From: Brachynemurus nebulosus
Lineage: Eukaryota; Arthropoda; Insecta; Neuroptera; Myrmeleontidae
Assembly: GCA_035578155.1 (NCBI GenBank)
Contig: JAPWDM010000001.1
Location: forward strand, 1,674,001 to 1,738,000
Length of the DNA stretch: 64,000 nucleotides
Direction: 5' to 3'
Position numbers and translations under genes: made by a program. The notes beneath the pieces were generated by a model that was given only the letters and a program-made list of their open reading frames with translations, did not search any database and was not told the origin of the DNA. This document shows, piece after piece, positions 21,839 to 34,581 of the stretch. Every line of letters begins with the position of its first letter. Position 1 is the first letter of the stretch.

Positions 21839-22021
21839 CAGTGGCGTAGCTAGGCGTGGACGACATGGGCCCACGTCTACGGCCTCGCGAGTAACTGTTT
21901 TTGGTTGGTTTTTTTTTTTATTGTCACCTAATTTTTAAGAGAGAAATTTCAAATGAAAATTAAAGGGGACCTTGCAAAAATTATCTTACCCACTCCCCAT
22001 TTTCGTCTTGCGACGCCACTA
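21839..22021. mobile_element. hAT MITE
   Basis: The left end CAGTGGCGTAGC and right end GCGACGCCACTA are inverse over the terminal CAGTGGCG except for the last base. The flanks ATTATCTC (21831-21838) and GTTATCTC (22022-22029) match at 7 of 8 bases. TIR start and 8-bp TSD are typical of hAT. It is 183 bp, non-coding. Confidence 0.75.
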
Positions 22022-22191
22022 GTTATCTCTCATGACACAGAAACATTTCTAAACTGAAACGCTGCCGATAAGTTGTTGAAAACTAAACATTAGATCGAGG
22101 AACAAAAAATCAAGAAGCTTAATTTTTATTTAAGAAAAGTTTGTGTAATATTGTAACCGTAATTATTTTAATTTCACAGTTTAAATACATA

Positions 22192-23152
22192 TCGTCCCTC
22201 CAATGCTACAGTGGGATATCTCCAAAAATGGCCATATTGAGTTATTGACACTGTCGTATTCCATTTTTCGAGTACTTACTTTAAAATGCTGTACTGAACC
22301 AGTACAGCATTTTAAAGCAACAGCCAGAAAAACCAGTGTTTAACCAAGTACTATTGTCCATATTTCTAAGTCGAACACTGAAATATTGACCATATCTCAA
22401 TGTTCGATTGGAGAAAATGCTATTAAATACTTTTATTTGGTATTACGTTGAGATATTTACACGATGTTGTTGTGTAATACAACAAAGTTTTTTGAACTTG
22501 TAGAACATAAATGAAAAACATTTCATTAGAATTGGTAAATTAACAAATTTTATTTTAGCATTAAGCAATATTTTTAAGAAACCAGTTTATAACCAAACGG
22601 TAATTTAAAAATCATGCGAAAATGGTTTCTTGTGGTAAGAAAATATTAAATTTAGCCCTAGTTTAGCCAAATCAGACTACCAAACGTATACCTCAATTTT
22701 CATGAAATTCTAATAACAAGTAAATCTAAGAATGAGTTGTAAGATGATAATAGTAATATAGATAAATAACTTAGTATTAGTAACTAATAATTTATATTTT
22801 TAAATTAGAATTTTTATTTTTTTGTTTATTTAAATTTCTGTATCAAAGTTGTTTAATATAAGTTAGCAAAACCTTGGGATATTTTCTTATAAATTAATAT
22901 TTTTTGTAAATTTTTAAAATGTAACACTGGGATATTTACAATAAAATTACATTAAAATTGCTATAATTATTCAAACGTTCGAATTTATGTTCCTAAAACT
23001 AGTAACTATAGTAGAAAATATAATTTTGGTCTTTATAAAAGCGTTAAAATAGTTAAAAAATAATTTAAGTAGAAGTTGTTATAAATTGAAAAAACTCGAA
23101 AACTTTAATCTTATTTTTCTCAATAGTGCTCACTGTTGAATTGGAGGGACGA
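22192..23152. mobile_element. TA-flanked TIR element, TCGTCCCTCC ends
   Basis: TCGTCCCTCCAATGCTACAG and, on the other strand, TCGTCCCTCCAATTCAACAG are bounded by TA. Within it, 22279-22317 is a perfect hairpin: two 18-bp arms (CTTTAAAATGCTGTACTG) with loop AAC. It is 961 bp without coding frames. Confidence 0.7.
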
Positions 23153-23159
23153 TATACCC

Positions 23160-25100
23160 TTAATTACTTAACTGACTGTAGTCGTGCAAATGTCATGTGA
23201 AGATTAAACCTAACCTCAACAGTACCTAGTGTTAAAAATGTTGAAAGATGGTGTGGTCGTTTATAACGAATATCCGTAAATTATTCATATTAAATTTTAT
23301 AACCTTCATGTGTGCTACAGTTAACACAATGTACCATAAAACATAAAATTACCAACATTATTATTGATACATAAAAAAAAACCTAACCTAAGACAATGTA
23401 TTGAATAAAGCACAAAACAAATACACCTAATACTATGAATATGTATAAGCAGTTTTAGCGCTTGTGTAAAATGAAATGTGCATTAAAACGCGACCTAGAC
23501 AGTTAGCGCATTAACGTAAGTAACTGATTAGATTTTCATTGAAAATGTCACTCATAAAAATACAAAATAACCGAACATTACCAATATTATATAATTGCAT
23601 CATCAGAGAAACGTCCTTGACGAACTGACAGGGACATAGTACACAATAATATAATATGATATGGCTGGTGGCGCGACCTACCTCACCAACAGATTTTGTT
23701 GCGCTAGGTCCGTACCGTGCCGACTAATCCCGAACCTACACCAACCTCCTCAACGTAGAACAAAAAAGAAAAGCTCAACGGCATGCATGGTGGCATAGAA
23801 AAGAGACGGAATCCATTTGTATATATCTGCATCCTTGTTGAAAATGCAATCGACGTTGCATTTCAAACACATGTGAGAAATGCATTCATTGCGCAGACAA
23901 CAGTACTAGGTATGTTGATTGTATTACAGCTGCTGCACTAACCATTGATATTGGCCACGCTGCGCTGCGTCATAGTATTATATTATGTATGTTGATAAAG
24001 TTCCAAAGTATCGAATTATTATTTTAAATAGCACGTTACTTGTTCTGTATGGGCTACGTATGTAGGTGCTGCCGCTTTAATGTTCTATTCACTAGTGGCA
24101 TCTGTTAAATCAAATATAATTTCATGTTTAATTGAAAAGAAAATGATTTTCACAACAGAAACAGTCGACGCGAAATCGATTTATGTATGTCATTTTTGAT
24201 GCCATGTTTTCAGAAATGTCACTTTAAGTGTCCATTTTTTCATTCTGTCAATTGAAATTAACATATTATACCCTGTTTAAAAAGTTTTATGAACAAGAAA
24301 AAGAAAAAATATGTTTTTCATAATGTGACGGTAATAAAAGACAATCCATACTTAAATAGATTTGGTATGTACAATAATTTTTAGGTTATAATTTTTAAAC
24401 CAGAATCAAATGAAGCATTTGGTACTAATTTTATTTAATTTTTATGGCCTTGCAAACTCTCATTTTAATTGAAGCTTAATTTCTGGTTACACTTTCTAGA
24501 ATTCTTCACTTTGGCATCATATTATCTAATTGTGTATTCGAACTTTTTCGAATTTAAAATATGTATGTTTTGTTTAATTTATCCATGATTATAATTGTTT
24601 CAAATACTGAAATATTCTACTTGTTATCTTCTAATTTCGATGACTTTATTTTCATTTTCGATGAGGACAAACCGTAAAAAAAAAAACATTTCATTTTTCA
24701 CTGGTTTCCAATATCAGTTTAAGTGATACGTTCTATTCATGAGCGTCCGTGAATATGAAAAAATAAAATTTTTTGAGTATGACCCTACACGTGCAAAGGA
24801 GTGCATGCGTGAGTATGCAAAACATGAATTTACTTGTTCATGATTGGACGTGGATTCAAAATCAAGTTCGTGCCATGATCAGATAAAAATTCATTCTCCG
24901 TAATTTACTATTTTAAGTGTGTTTCTGAAAAATAAAATAAAAACTCTATGAACTGTAATTGAAAATACGCTAAAACTTTCACTGATTGATTCTTCATCTA
25001 ATTCCAAATACATATTTTGGTTTTACCGCAAAGACTCAAGAATAAATTAAACGATTGAAGACCGAAAATTTCGGTTTCTGATATTTAACTAGCACTTGCC
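23160..25100. other. No gene; moderately GC-rich stretch at 23.6-24.0 kb
   Basis: Most is AT-rich. The part from about 23610 to 24000 has higher CG content and mixed complexity, unlike the MITEs, and has no paired ends. I see no ORF, splice pattern or RNA signature to name it. Confidence 0.4.
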
Positions 25101-25416
25101 CTTAAGGAGTATTCATAAACTACGTAATTCCATTTTGACCTCTTTTAAATCGCTCTTCCTCCACGTAGACTATAGGCGGTTTTTACTTACCTCCCTTCCC
25201 CCGGTGGAACCTGGTGGTTTTTACTATCTTATTGATATAATATTTTTTCTTATTATAAAATATAAAAATTAAATAGGTTAACAAAGTATTTCTCCATAAT
25301 ACACGTCTCTTTGCTATGAGGATTGTGTAACCATATGGTAACATAAGCTTCTTAAGATAATTCTGTGAAATTTTAAAATGTCATAAGCAGACCGTAAGTC
25401 ATGATTATTCAAAGTC

Positions 25417-25795
25417 GTGAAGAGAAATGGCGGGCGCCGGGAACAAAGCACATTTCTTAAAGATTTCTCCCTAAAAAATAAGTTACAAGCAAAAAAAAAG
25501 CTCGTTTTACTATTTCCCGGGCCTCTATCAATCGCCACGGGCCCCCTTTTTCATCCCGGACTCCGGGTCCGCAACCCCAGCTACTCCACCCTCTCGTTCA
25601 TCTTTGTTTTAATTATGCCAAATAAAATAAATAGAAGAAAAGTAGTTGGACTGGAGATACCTCATTTCATTGACATATTACTAATAACACATATGACCAG
25701 TATTTTACCACATTTTATAATTAAATTAGAATTGGCATATCCTGGGCCATAAAGAGCTGAGGCGAGCCCGCACGGCGGTAATTAATCCGGGCGCT
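25417..25795 (+). repeat. GC-rich transposon-like fragment
   Basis: Words such as GGGCCTCTATCAATCGCCACGG, CCCGGACTCCGGGTCCGCAAC and TAATCCGGGCGCTG occur here. Related GC-rich words with the same spacing of AAAAAAA blocks occur at 27.75-28.1 kb and, inverted, in the hAT MITE at 43468-43659. The 111-residue frame at 25417-25752 is a by-product. It is probably an old hAT-type element. Confidence 0.45.
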
Positions 25796-25799
25796 GAAT

Positions 25800-26585
25800 C
25801 TCATTTCTCTAAGTTCAGAGTATCCCTAAACTATGTGCAATTTGGCAAATTTCTTAGATTATTTTTGTGACTCAAATGTTTTTCGCAGTTTATATTGTTG
25901 AATTTTATTATTTAATTCTAATGACACCAAAATTTGTTTCTTCCGAGATCCTCCGAGATTCTCTGAGTGGCTACTGCGGCCTCTTTACGAGCCTTTGCGA
26001 CACATCCTTTACAACCACTTATGTAACTTAATCAGTTACGTAACAATACATTATGTAGTACAAATGAATTTTTTCGTTCTTTATTCACGATAAAATCTAT
26101 AATAGGTGTATGTATTATGTATGTATGTGGATGCTGATACGCGTTACCATGGCAACCAAATAAATACTGTCTCTCTAAAATGCTTGTTTACTTCCATTCA
26201 CGGCATCTAGGTATGATAGTTATGTATTTATTAAAGTTACCTATAGTGCCTATAGGTATACCTATATTACATTGCTTGTATGTATTTATAGAATAAACAT
26301 ATTATTTATTCTAATGGGAAGGATAAAATATAATTGTAGATTGTGGGAGTTTCAGCAAGTAATAATAACGTCGATTGCATGACCTTACAACGAATAAAAT
26401 AAATGAATGCAACGGACACAATCTATGTAGGTATAGTGGGTTCTGAACAGTCCGTGAAGTAAAGAAACAAATATAGGAAACACAATTCATTTTAATTTCC
26501 AACCAGTAAATTGCAAAAATAACTTTGCGTAAAATTATATAATTACTTGCTTACTATTTATACATTTACTCATTATATAATGGTA
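25800..26585. other. No recognised feature
   Basis: AT-rich DNA with TAGGTA/TACCTA words near 26225-26275 and no gene signal. Confidence 0.45.
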
Positions 26586-26640
26586 CAGTAGTTCCCAAAG
26601 TGTGGGTCGCAAGGTAACCTCATGTAGGTTGCCGAGAGCT
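26586..26640 (+). mobile_element. hAT left terminus, solo
   Basis: CAGTAGTTCCCAAAGTGTGGG then TCGC is a hAT-type terminus (compare the CAGTGGTTC.CAAA class). No matching right end with a TSD is seen downstream before the coding remnant at 26706. Confidence 0.45.
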
Positions 26641-26705
26641 TTAATATTTATTAATTAACTAGCAAATTACCTAATTATTTGTTATTTATTACTAAGTGAT
26701 CAAAA

Positions 26706-26994
26706 ATGGATGAAAATTGTATTTTTATATCACAAAAAAATGTGCAAGAACTTCTTGACTGGAATAGTCTGGCAAACCGAATGGAGGAAGTTTGTGTAAA
26801 GATAGGTAAAGGTGAAGAGGGAGCAAAGCAAATTCCCAGATGTACTCTGCAGTGTTCGAAAGGAGCAGTAAGCATAATGCCCAGCTGTATACAAGGTAAA
26901 CCTGCTAACACTGAAATAATATCATGTAAAATGCTGAGAGTGTTTCCTGACAATGAATGTTCAGAGCAACCTTTACCAAAAATTTTAGCAAATA
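26706..26994 (+). pseudogene. Mu-crystallin/ketimine reductase N-terminal exon, cut by Helitron
   Basis: From the ATG at 26706, 96 codons read open to the Helitron junction. The frame contains FISQKNVQELLDWNSL (residues 8-23), MEEVCVKIGKG, SIMPSC near residue 58, and CKMLRVFPDN near residue 74. It fits the start of the ornithine cyclodeaminase/mu-crystallin family: an N-terminal strand and helix ('V..LL.W..L...ME.A'), then 'MPAY', then '.K.V..FP.N'. Animal members are about 310 residues and reduce cyclic ketimines with NAD(P)H; the vertebrate form binds thyroid hormone. Here Y of MPAY is C and the usual 'QP.RT' is 'QIPRC', so divergence is clear. The NAD-binding domain is absent. It may be exon 1 of a damaged gene or a stranded duplicate. 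Confidence 0.6.
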
Positions 26995-27445
26995 CTAGCC
27001 GTACCCGTGACGTTGTTCACGCGAAACGTTGAGTAGGTAGCTTCTTTTTCCAATTTGTAGTTTCTTGCAACACAAAATGCATCAAATTATCTCCAAATTG
27101 ACAATTGTGTATTTATTGTATTTTTCGGTACACAATTAGCAACATTTTTTTTTGATTTAAAATTAAGAAAAATTTCCAAACTACAAAATTCATTTACAAT
27201 TTTTGTTACTATAGTTATGAAATTTTTTATGAAATATGTAAATTGGCGTAATGTGTGTATATGCTCAAAATAGTTTTTCCATTTTCCCGTGGGAATGAGA
27301 CATTTTCCCGGAATAAAAAGTATCTTAGATGTTGACCCAGGTAATAAGTTATCATCACACCAAATTTCATTAAAATCCGTCCAGAAGTTTTTACGTGATG
27401 CGTGAACAGACAGATACAGATTTACAGTTTTATTATATGTATAGA
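26995..27445 (-). mobile_element. Non-autonomous Helitron in the mu-crystallin frame
   Basis: On the minus strand it begins TCTATACATATAATAAAACT and ends with a hairpin region (GTGAACAACGTCAC) then GGGTACGGCTAG. Host A (26994) and T (27446) flank it. It shares its ends and one body unit (TTTTCCCGTGGGAATGAGAC, GTTGACCCAGGTAATAAG) with the 701 bp copy at 30536. It has no Rep/helicase. Confidence 0.85.
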
Positions 27446-27567
27446 TTAATCAAGTTAGTTATATAAAAGTTGTATACAAATTTACAATTTCTTTTTCTAA
27501 TAATCGTATTGCATAAAAACTGTATGAAAAACTAATGCACTAAATTGTAAATATATTTTATTTTCAG

Positions 27568-27629
27568 AATATCCTACAATAAAAGAACAATTACTTAAGG
27601 AAATCAGGGAACTCGAAAAAAGGTTATAA
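27568..27629 (+). CDS. Possible terminal exon, short coiled-coil tail
   Basis: A pyrimidine-rich tract and TTTTATTTTCAG end at 27567. Beyond it the third frame reads YPTIKEQLLKEIRELEKRL to a TAA at 27627-27629, the form of a charged helical C-terminus. The frame needs a phase-1 intron. It does not join in frame to the candidate donor GTTAGT at 27454, so linkage to the mu-crystallin remnant is not supported. I do not recognise the protein. Confidence 0.3.
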
Positions 27630-27734
27630 TCAGATGTAGAGGATCTGCCTATATACCAGTAACTTGTATCAATAACTATGTTGATAGAGAAACTTATATC
27701 AGTATATCTATATTTCACTTGATATTTCCACACA

Positions 27735-28107
27735 TTTTTCCATTTTGACCCCTAAAAATAGTTTGGTGAGCAAAAATAAAAAAACTCATCGAGTTTTTCC
27801 CGGGCCCTCAATGAACCTTCCGGGCACCCTTTTTAGCGTCTCATATTTCCTTAAAATACGAGCAAAAAAAAACCTAGTCGGCCTCTTACCGGGCCCTCCG
27901 AACTTCTTCCAAAAACCTTCCGTGCCCCCTTTTTAGAATGCCACTTTTGGAGGCCAGGAAACCTCCTGAAGTAAAGTGTTTTATTTACTGACATCAAACC
28001 TCCTCCTATTTTCGCCGGGCCCCTAATCACACCTAGGGGCCGTCGTTTTAGACCCAGGCCCCCGGGCAATTGTCCCATTTGCTCTACCTTTTCGCCGGCC
28101 CTGACTG
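27735..28107 (-). repeat. GC-rich transposon fragment, CAGGGCCGGCG end
   Basis: Reading on the minus strand from 28107, the sequence opens CAGGGCCGGCGAAAAGGTAG. It contains repeated CGGGCCC/GGGGCCC words separated by A-rich runs. The terminus resembles that of the hAT MITE at 43468-43659 (CAGGGCCGTGAAG). The left end and TSD were not found. The 104-residue minus frame is a by-product of the repeat. Confidence 0.5.
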
Positions 28108-28634
28108 TAAGTATCTCATATGTATAACTTCTGTAGACCAAAACGAAGCAGTTATGGAAATACAATAGAAAATCGTGAGAAAATGTGTTTTCAGTGTGCC
28201 TTATTACTAGCTAAAGTATTAAAATCCAAGGAGTACTACATTATACATGTCAAAAAGACACATTTAAACATATTTTGGATAATTACCTATTATATTTCTG
28301 TGACTGCCTTGTCATGGTCTACGAAAATTATACATATAAGGTACTTACAGTTTTACTTGAACGGTAACATATGTAGTTACTGATTCTGGGGCAGAAGTTT
28401 CTATTGGGGGCAGGTCCCCTATATCTGACTATACGCTTTTTCAGTTTTCCTTGATTATCTATAGCACTTTATTTTTAAAGAGCTTTCAACTGGCGTGTTT
28501 AATTTCAGGGTCGGACCTGACTGAAGGGGCTTTTCGATAGGTTAGGAATGACAATTTTTTTTTTATTATGTCGCACCCCCTGAATTTAAATAAAACTTGG
28601 TAAGGTAATAAACAAGATTAAGACTCAGTTACTA

Positions 28635-29587
28635 GGGGAGAGTAGCCCAAAGCGGGTAAGCTAAGATTGAACGCCCAAAAAAGTGGCTTTTGACCTCGAT
28701 AAGCAGATCTTTTTTATATTACCAGATAGAGTAGTTGCTGAACTTTAAAATGAAATTTAGCTTAAGACATTTTTATACGATAGGTATTTATTTTTAATAA
28801 ATAAAATACAAAAACTCTGCAAAAGCCCGCTTTGCTCGGATAGGTATTCTAAAGCAGGGTAATCCTCTATCGGCAAAGCGGGTAAGTACATTATGTATTT
28901 AAATACTGTTATTGTTTTTTAATACATATAAACTTTCTTAATCATATAGAACTTAACAATAACAATAACTAAGAAAAAAAAATTGAAAAAAGACAAAAAT
29001 AGTAAATTTATAATAATTAACTGTAACTTTCTATACAATCTCCACATTGGAGTATATTACTTCAGGTGGTTCCACATCAAAATCACCACAAAGAAGGTAG
29101 AAATATTTTTTTAAGCTTTTTCACCCATTTCGTCGTAAAAAAGGAGATTTTTTTAATTTTTTGCCCCCTTCCAACAGTTTTTTCCATTAAGATGTTTCTA
29201 TTTTGTCTACCCGCTTTGCCCAAAGACTTAATTTTGTTAACTTAGAATAATTTCAAAATTAAAGCCGATAATACATGCCTATCTTTTTCTACATTAAAAG
29301 TCAAATGATGATAACATAATACGGTAGTACCAAAAAGATTACAAATAAAAAGGTTTGTCACCCGTCACAGAATATTTATCGTCAAAATTTTTAACAAAAC
29401 CAATAAAAACATTTGATGACGCTTAACTCGGACATTAAACGATACAATCGCTCAAATGTAATTAATTGATATTGGTTGATATTCGGTTAATCTCGGTATA
29501 GACATGACTTGACAAAAACATTCGATACAACAATATACAAGCGCTTACCCGCTTTAAGAGGAGTGCCCGCTTTGGGCGACCTTCCCC
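28635..29587. mobile_element. TA-flanked TIR element with CCCGCTTTG array
   Basis: Ends GGGGAGAGTAGCCCAAAGCG and (other strand) GGGGAAGGTCGCCCAAAGCG are each flanked by TA. The subterminal word CCCGCTTTG/CAAAGCGGG returns inside at about 28826, 28873, 29211 and 29548. It is 953 bp and no transposase frame is visible. Superfamily not assigned. Confidence 0.75.
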
Positions 29588-29589
29588 TA

Positions 29590-30535
29590 TATTTTTAAGA
29601 TGGTAACTCAATGAGAACCCCATATGAAAATAACTGGATCGGATTTTATCCTTGTTATTTATTAGTCTTAATAACGAGTACTCGAATGTTAATGGATGTG
29701 TCTAATATTCTCGAGAGTGTTTGCCATCATATGACCCCATTAATCTTTGAGGAAAGCAGTTATCTTTCTTATTATTTTTTAGTTACCTTCGTAACTACTC
29801 GGTTTTGACCGGGAAGGTGGTAGATATCAATTACTTATAGCCTCACCATTCTGTTACTAAAATCATTAATATAAGTTGCTATTGAGGACAATTTCACCAT
29901 GGAAGTACGGCTAGACTCTTTTTTTTATCCTTTAATGTGACGCTTTTCTTAAAACAGCGAAGTGTGACTTTTATACAATAAAAAATTTTCACGTTCATGT
30001 CATTTATGGTGATTTTAAAAATTTTGGCTTTCTACTCAATCGTTTTAAAATTCTGGCTTTGTTTTTTACTGCCAAGTAAAATTTTTGCCTATACATAATG
30101 TACAATAACAAATTTTACAGGAAATTACCTATATTAAATAATTGCAATTTATCAAACCACCTCTATATGAATAATTTATTTATTCATGGAAAGTAATGTT
30201 ATTAACACTGAAATTACCTTAGGGCAAAAGTTATTCTGTGTGGTGTTTTCATAAATTTTACATCAAATATTACAAAATATAAATATTATACGTACAAGTT
30301 AATTAACTTGGATATTTCTGTAAAATTGGAAATTGTTAGTTATTAGCTATTACAAATTATTTAATTTTAATTTTATTAATACCTATTCAAAAGTTATTTT
30401 AAAAATAAATTAAGTAAATAAAATTAAACTTTTATTCCCAAATGGACTAAAAAGTGTAAAATAAATATTGAGTGAAGTTAGAAACAATGTTTCCATTATT
30501 TATAAAAACTTAAGGTGTTGGTTATTATTTAATTA
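29590..30535. other. No recognised feature
   Basis: AT-rich. The 65-residue frame at 29611-29808 lies in a slightly more complex stretch but shows no motif that I know. Confidence 0.45.
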
Positions 30536-31236
30536 CTAGCTGTACCCGCGACGTCGTTCGCGCGACGCATTGTTACAAACTCAAGCAGAAGTATATGTAT
30601 AAGTGTAATAATTACATACAGAACTTGCATAGAACAATAATTTTTCTGCAATGCATGCAGATACTCAAAAAGGTTTTTTTTATTTTCCCGTGAGAATGAG
30701 ACATTTTCCCGGAGTAAAAAGTATATTAAATGCTGACCCAAGTGATAAGTTATCACTACACCAAATTACATCAAAATCTGTTCAATAGTTTTTGCGTAAT
30801 GTGTGCACGTGCTCAAAATGGTTTTTATGTTTTCTCGTGGGAATGAGATATTTTCCCGGAGTAAAAAATATCTCAGATGTTGACCCAGGTTATAAATTAC
30901 CATCACACCAAATTTCATCTAAATCCGTTCAATAGTTTTTGCGTAATGTGTGCACATGCTCAGAATGGTTTTTCTATTTTCCCGTGGCAATGAGACATTT
31001 TCCCGAAATAAAAAGTATCCTAGATGTTGACCCAGGTAATAAGTTATCATCACACCAAATTTCATTAAAATCCGTCCAATAGTTTTTGCGTGATGCGTGA
31101 ACAGACAGACAGACAAAAATTTTAAAAATCGCTGTTTTGATATCTATATCGATAACTATTTATGGTACCAGTACAATTTTCAAAAAATATTCCATGTACA
31201 GAAATGGTCTTGTTACAGTTTTATTATATGTATAGA
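30536..31236 (-). mobile_element. Non-autonomous Helitron with tandem units
   Basis: On the minus strand it begins TCTATACATATAATAAAACT and ends with a hairpin (CGCGCGAACGACGTCGCG) then GGTACAGCTAG, between host A and T. About three ~150-bp tandem units (around 30665, 30825 and 30970) carry TTTTCCCG.GGAATGAGA and TGACCCAGGT.ATAA.T. The 451 bp copy at 26995 holds one such unit, so copies differ by unit number. Confidence 0.85.
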
Positions 31237-31239
31237 TTT

Positions 31240-33600
31240 TCGTCTCAGATATATGTAGCTAGTTTATTTCTCACTAGTTATCTTTATGTTGTTATAAGTT
31301 ATGTTGCATATTACTTATAAACTTCACAAAAAAATATATTTAGATACTACTAGATATTATTTATCTTAAAATTAATATCAGGTGTAAAATTTATAAATGT
31401 AAAAAAATCTACCCCCATGTAGTGCTTTGCTTCAAAAATAAAGAAACCAATTATAATACATTTTGTTAGTGGTGGGAGCGCTGAAACATAAATTTGATTG
31501 TTGGTGAATTTTGTTGTAAAAATACGTATAGTGAAATGATAGAAATCTTGGCAATCAATTAAAATTCACTAGTAAATTAAATAATAATATAAAAAGGAAC
31601 AGATAAATATAAATATAATAATATAAAACGAAGAAAATAAACATTAATTCGCTTTACCCAGCACTTACACCAATGTCCTTATTAACTCTTCTCTTCTTCA
31701 GTTTTTATAATAGCAAATTTTACCACGCGATAAATCAGAATAAAAATATTTTTACAGCATAAGCGAGAGATCAATCAATAATACCTAACAAAAAAATTTG
31801 GTTCCCATAGCTTGGTGCTTTGATATAATTTAATTTTTACACAATTCTAACTAAAGTGGTCTCTACACGTTCAATAATTTGTACAAAATCTGAGATTGTA
31901 CAATGATTCTATATACCTATATTGAAACAAAAACAAATTCTATATATTCTATAAATACATCGAAACAAAACAAAAAAAATGCATATGGTGTAGGACTCTA
32001 GGATCATAGTAAATAGAATGTCAAACCTCAAAAATATAGATCAATATTTTCCTTGTTAAAAAGATTCTCGAAATTGTCGTTATTTTTGTCTGTCTAAAGA
32101 TATTTCTTCCCCAAAGCAAATTTCTATTGTTAACAGTGACAGCTAAACATCCTTAAAGGGACGATTGTAACAGAATAGATAGTCTACCAATTTTTTTTTA
32201 TGGGTGAAAATAAAAATTAAAATAAAATCAAACAAAAATCTAAAAGAAAAATTAAGGTGTCTCAACAACTAATAAAGTTAGGGGACTTTAAAATTACACT
32301 TTACACAGATAGTTCTATTTCATCTGATACACATGTGTGACGTCATCTTTGTTACGGCATTGAAAATAGAGCGAGGAGTCTTTTTTAATCACTGAGCATT
32401 GAATCGAACATATTAACATATGTTTCCTAGAGATACCACAGGCATTAAATTTTGAAGCATGTCTCCATTTTAGTAAGCTCAACTTGTAACCACGGAGACT
32501 TGTTTATAAATATTAGATAAACCATTAAATTAATGGTTTGACCGCCATTAAAGTAATCCCATCAGTCAATTTTTTTGCTCACATCAGTCAATTTTTTTGC
32601 TTCAATTTCTTAAAGTATTTCTAATACACAGCATTCTCTCTAGTCGATTCTCTCCTCAATGTTTTTAATGAACTTTCATAAAGCTGATAAGTACGTTAAT
32701 TACTACGGATACGACAGTTTTGAAATTTTTGTCTTTTACAAATACAATTTCTTCAAAATAAGAAATGTTTGACCAGTAAATGAAAAAATTTTCTTGCTAC
32801 AGTAGAAAATTGAAATATCATAATATGAAGCTGACAAAGAAGTTTTTATAATTGATCCCGTATTACAAATGACACTTCTCTTTCCTACGTCACACAGAAC
32901 GGTATATCAACAGAAAATTTCCTATCATAATTTACTACAAAATACATCCGAACCTGTATTTAATAATTTTCCAACAATATGCAATATTTACATACTATAT
33001 ACATCTATATTTATTGAATCATATCTATCATAAGAGACAATATGGAAGCCGCTAAAACTTTATCAGTGAGTAAACGTTCTGAATTTTTACTAAGAACTAT
33101 AAAAAACCAAATAAAGAGAACTACACTTAGCAACTTGGCACTTATGTAAACAGATGTATGAATAATTTGTATGTAACTATAATTAATAGATTAGATTAGG
33201 AGTAGTAATCCAGAAGCAACAAACTGTTGACTGTAATGATAACCACAATGATAATGAACTGTTATCACTACAAATTTTACCACCATATTAACAACTAATG
33301 TCTGTGATATGAATAACAACAATATTTTGTTAACACGTTGACGGTACAATACCATACAAAGTGTACTAGTTGTCGAAATAGTGTACCAGTTGGACATTTC
33401 GTCATTATAGGTTATAACCATAAACGTGTTAATACTGTAATATTAAAGAAATAAGTCCTTAAAATTTCGTGTCTTATCATATTATTAACATCATTTTGAA
33501 AACAATAATAATTTTAAGACAATAATGGAATGAACCATATTTTTCAACTTTTCTAATCGGCAAAATAATTATGGAAATTACGAAAAGACTGACTGCATAG
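31240..33600. other. No gene; one short tandem duplication
   Basis: The only structure I see is a 22-bp direct duplication (ATCAGTCAATTTTTTTGCT) at 32567-32605. Otherwise the stretch is AT-rich without TIR pairs or coding frames. Confidence 0.45.
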
Positions 33601-33717
33601 CTTTTAGCGAATTTCCAGAAATTCAGCTATTCCAGTAGGTCTCATGACACGACTTGAGCCCGGGAATATGGCAGAAATTTGTTTTAAGGTCCCTAGAAAC
33701 CAAAAATAATATTCACT

Positions 33718-33835
<118 letters not shown>

Positions 33836-34169
33836 ACGATAACTCAGCACGATAACTCTCGAACGAAATGTCCTAGGTTTACCAAATTTGGTGAGAACGT
33901 TGGAAATCCAAAAATCTTGGATGAGTTCTTCAGCCAGACACGTCGGATGCCAGGAACATGGTTTTTGTTCTTGCAAAAAATTAGTTTTTTGCCAAAATTT
34001 GCTATAATTTAAAAGTTTTTGCCACATTTTTATACACCATTGCAAAGACGGAAAAAATCACATAAAAAAGGTTTTTGAACTATTATTCTAGGTTAGCTAG
34101 TTTTTGAGAAAATAAGAAAATAAAAAAATCCGCTACCGGGGCGATTCTAGAAACCTCCGGTGGTGGGTG

Positions 34170-34335
34170 GAGTAATGTGAACGAAAATTTTTTCTAATCT
34201 AACTGAACTAACGGAACTTGATCTAACTTAACCGAACCTAAGAAAATTTGGTCTCAAACCTAACCGAACCTAAGGAAATTTTTTGTAACGTAATCGAACC
34301 CAACAAAATTTTTTCTAACTTAACTGAACCTTATT
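34170..34335 (+). repeat. Degenerate CTAACTTAACCGAACC minisatellite
   Basis: Blocks of AAAATTTTTTCTAAC.TAAC, GAACCTAAG and related words recur about four times between the two 763-bp units. Confidence 0.55.
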
Positions 34336-34485
34336 GTTCTATAATTTATATAAACTGAATTTATTATTAGCGAATTTCCAGAATGGAATTCAGTAATTAC
34401 AGGCACTGTTATGACGCGACTTTAGTCCGGGACTATGGCAGAAATATGTTTTGAGGTCCCTAGAAACCCAAAATAATATTCACTA

Positions 34486-34492
<7 letters not shown>

Positions 34493-34577
<85 letters not shown>
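34493..34577. repeat. (AT)n array
   Basis: An AT run at the equivalent position of repeat unit 2. Confidence 0.97.

Positions 34578-34581
<4 letters not shown>

Noticed and set aside
27851..28165. 104-residue Gly/Arg-rich minus-strand ORF
   Set aside because: It translates a GC-rich repeat that is dispersed at 25.5 and 43.5 kb.
34170..34335. Telomere-like CTAACC repeats
   Set aside because: Only degenerate CTAAC/GAACC words with irregular spacing, not (TTAGG)n.
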